From Pseudomonadota bacterium (GTDB taxonomy: Bacteria > Pseudomonadota > Alphaproteobacteria > Rhodobacterales > Rhodobacteraceae): 53,472 nt of DNA. The notes under the pieces were generated by a model, which saw nothing but the letters and a program-made list of their open reading frames with translations, ran no database searches and had not been told where the DNA came from. The DNA lies in the NCBI GenBank assembly GCA_021845805.1, contig JAJZVD010000020.1:1-53472 (forward strand), read 5' to 3'. Of the stretch, positions 51,917 to 53,472 are shown piece by piece. Position 1 is the stretch's first letter. Each line of letters begins with the position of its first letter. The translations under genes and the position numbers were made by a program.

Positions 51917-52933
51917 ATGACCGCGACCGGACCTTTGGCCGATGTGCTTCTGCATATCCGCGGCCTGCGGAAAAGCTTCCGCGGAAGCCATGCCGTGGAC
52001 GGGGTCGACCTCGATATCCGCCGGGGCGAATTCTTCACCATGCTGGGGCCTTCGGGGTCGGGCAAGACCACCACGCTGCGCCTGATCGCGGGGTTCGAGC
52101 GCCCGGATGGCGGCGAGATTCGGCTGGACGGGCAGGACGTGGCCCGCCTTGCCCCGTTCGAGCGTGACGTGAACACGGTGTTCCAGGATTACGCGCTCTT
52201 TCCGCACATGACGGTGGCGGCCAACATCGCCTACGGGCTCGAGGCAAAGCGGCTGCCGCGCGCGGAAATCCGCGCCCGTGTGGACGAGGCGCTGCGGGTC
52301 GTGCAGCTTGGCCCGCTTTCGGATCGTCTGCCGCAGCAGCTTTCGGGCGGCCAGCGCCAGCGCGTGGGGCTGGCCCGCGCCATCGTGAACCGGCCGCAGC
52401 TTCTGTTGCTGGACGAACCGCTGGGCGCGCTGGATCTCAAGCTGCGCCAGGACATGCAGATCGAGCTGAAGCATATCCAGCAAACGCTGGGCATCGCCTT
52501 CCTTTATGTCACCCATGACCAGGAAGAGGCGCTGTCGATGTCGGACCGGATCGCGGTGTTCAACAACGGCCGGATCGAGCAGATGGGCACGCCGACCGAG
52601 GTCTACGACTGCCCGGCGACGGAATTCGTGGCGGGCTTTGTCGGCACCTCCACCATCCTGCCGCGCGGCGGGCGGCGGCTGGTGCTGCGGCCGGAAAAGG
52701 TGCGCCTGGCTGCCGACGCGACCGGCTTCGGCGCGGGCTGGCAGGTCGAACGCGGGCGGCTGGAAGAGTCTGTCTATGTGGGTCTTTTCACCCGTCACAT
52801 CGTGCGCCTGCCCAGCGGCGAGACGGTGACGGCGGTCGCCCAGAACGCGGGCCGCGGCGCGCCCCGCCTGTTGCGCGGGCAGGATGTCGCGGTGGGCTGG
52901 CACCCCGAGGACGTGTTCGTGCTGAACGGATGA
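51917..52933 (+). CDS. potA: Spermidine/putrescine-type ABC transporter ATPase (PotA-like)
   Basis: From ATG 51917 the protein has 338 residues: Walker A at 44-51 (GPSGSGKT), signature LSGGQRQR, Walker B ([12 protein letters not shown]), and a C-terminal TOBE-like domain. The [20 protein letters not shown] stretch is a mark of the polyamine/iron/spermidine CUT1-like group. Its stop overlaps a start of the binding protein frame. Nearby polyamine hydrolases (24393-26289) are not adjacent, but agree with polyamine metabolism. Confidence 0.85.
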   Translation: MTATGPLADVLLHIRGLRKSFRGSHAVDGVDLDIRRGEFFTMLGPSGSGKTTTLRLIAGFERPDGGEIRLDGQDVARLAPFERDVNTVFQDYALFPHMTVAANIAYGLEAKRLPRAEIRARVDEALRVVQLGPLSDRLPQQLSGGQRQRVGLARAIVNRPQLLLLDEPLGALDLKLRQDMQIELKHIQQTLGIAFLYVTHDQEEALSMSDRIAVFNNGRIEQMGTPTEVYDCPATEFVAGFVGTSTILPRGGRRLVLRPEKVRLAADATGFGAGWQVERGRLEESVYVGLFTRHIVRLPSGETVTAVAQNAGRGAPRLLRGQDVAVGWHPEDVFVLNG

Positions 52934-52962
52934 ACAAGAAGGCCAACATGGGAGAACGACAG

Positions 52963-53472
52963 ATGAAGACCAGCGTGACGAAGGCGGTCCTGGCGGCCGC
53001 CTTGGGGGCCGTTCTTGCCCCCGGTGGCGCCTTTGCGGCGCCCGCCAAGGCGGATTACCCCAAGGAAATCGGCAAGGGCGAGGGCGAACTGAACATCGTG
53101 GCCTGGGAAGGCTACGCGCAGGACGACTGGATCAAGCCGTTCGAGCAGCAGTCCGGCTGCAAGGTGAACCGCAAATACGCGGGCTCGTCCGACGAGATGG
53201 TGGCGCTGATGCGCTCGGGCGGGGGCGGGCAGTATGACCTGGTGTCGGCCTCGGGCGATGCCACGCTGCGGCTGATCTACGGCGGCGACGTGCAGCCGAT
53301 CGACGTGAACCTGATTCCGGATTACGCCAACTTCCTCGACAACCTGAAATCGCCGCCGCACAACACGGTGAATGGGCTGCATTACGGGCTTTCCTATGAA
53401 TGGGGCCCCAACGTGCTGATGTGGAACGCCGACAAGATCACCACGCCCCCCGACAGTTGGGCGGCGATCTAC
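52963..53472 (+). CDS. potD: Polyamine-type ABC transporter substrate-binding protein (PotD-like, 3' truncated)
   Basis: The frame is open from ATG 52963, with GGAGAACGACAG upstream, to the end of the window (170 codons). An in-frame ATG at 52930 overlaps the potA stop (ATGA) but lacks its own site. The signal peptide (KAVLAAALGAVLAPGG...AFA) is followed by a PotD/PotF-type fold: NIVAWEGYAQDDWIKPFEQ, QYDLVSASGDATLRL, WGPNVLMWNADKI. The rest of the protein is outside the window. Confidence 0.85.
   Translation, partial: MKTSVTKAVLAAALGAVLAPGGAFAAPAKADYPKEIGKGEGELNIVAWEGYAQDDWIKPFEQQSGCKVNRKYAGSSDEMVALMRSGGGGQYDLVSASGDATLRLIYGGDVQPIDVNLIPDYANFLDNLKSPPHNTVNGLHYGLSYEWGPNVLMWNADKITTPPDSWAAIY

Overview
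The window is very GC-rich, densely packed double-stranded bacterial DNA, with many ATGA/GTGA start-stop overlaps between genes. It reads like the chromosome of a Rhodobacterales (Paracoccaceae-type) alphaproteobacterium. Supporting signs are an acyl-CoA-sensing (ScfR/PccR-like) regulator next to a symporter-histidine kinase, an RpoH1-type sigma factor, a DUF6476-like protein beside an RluD-type synthase, and a perfect CtrA box in front of a signalling cluster. I saw no rRNA, tRNA, CRISPR array, insertion sequence or prophage.

Layout. 1-4.7 kb: end of the ScfR-type regulator, then a coupled operon of receiver, small membrane protein and SSS-symporter/histidine kinase, then a FliM-like (SpoA) protein. 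4.8-10 kb: a membrane protein followed by four overlapping genes that match the decaprenylphosphoryl-D-arabinose route (HAD-UbiA fusion, GtrA, DprE1-like, DprE2-like). 10-13.5 kb: EmrB/EmrA efflux pump with a divergent TetR regulator and two palindromic operators. 13.5-18.9 kb: LivFGMH plus binding protein, a branched-chain-amino-acid-type ABC importer on the minus strand. 19-22.7 kb: DUF6476-like protein, RluD-like synthase, rpoH, Gfo/Idh/MocA oxidoreductase. 22.7-26.3 kb: host-attachment family protein, M19 dipeptidase, and a coupled pair of amide hydrolases (acetylpolyamine amidohydrolase, N-carbamoylputrescine amidase). 26.3-28.4 kb: clpP-clpX. 28.5-30 kb: ALDH7-type dehydrogenase.

30-35.7 kb holds an aromatic-acid lower-pathway island. 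A LysR regulator with two tandem DNA-binding domains and a shortened DUF1932-type dehydrogenase face an operon encoding GalB-like hydratase, a catechol-2,3-dioxygenase-like VOC enzyme, CHA aldolase and GalD-like tautomerase. The products fit conversion of a ring-cleaved gallate-type acid to pyruvate and oxaloacetate. 35.7-42.8 kb is a BMP-type nucleoside/nucleobase ABC importer with two deaminases.

42.9-51.8 kb is a signalling cluster: two receiver proteins with decayed GGDEF-like domains, an Hpt protein, a 1,296-residue MASE1/CHASE/PAS hybrid kinase, a second PAS kinase and a lone receiver. It flanks a perfect TTAA-N7-TTAA site. The window ends in a polyamine-type ABC importer (PotA, then the first 170 codons of PotD).

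The main leads are the arabinose-donor cassette with a natural Cys-to-Ala change at the benzothiazinone site, the gallate-type island with an unexpected dioxygenase fold and a double-headed LysR, the CtrA-linked phosphorelay with dead GGDEF outputs, and an Emr/TetR-like operator in front of rpoH.
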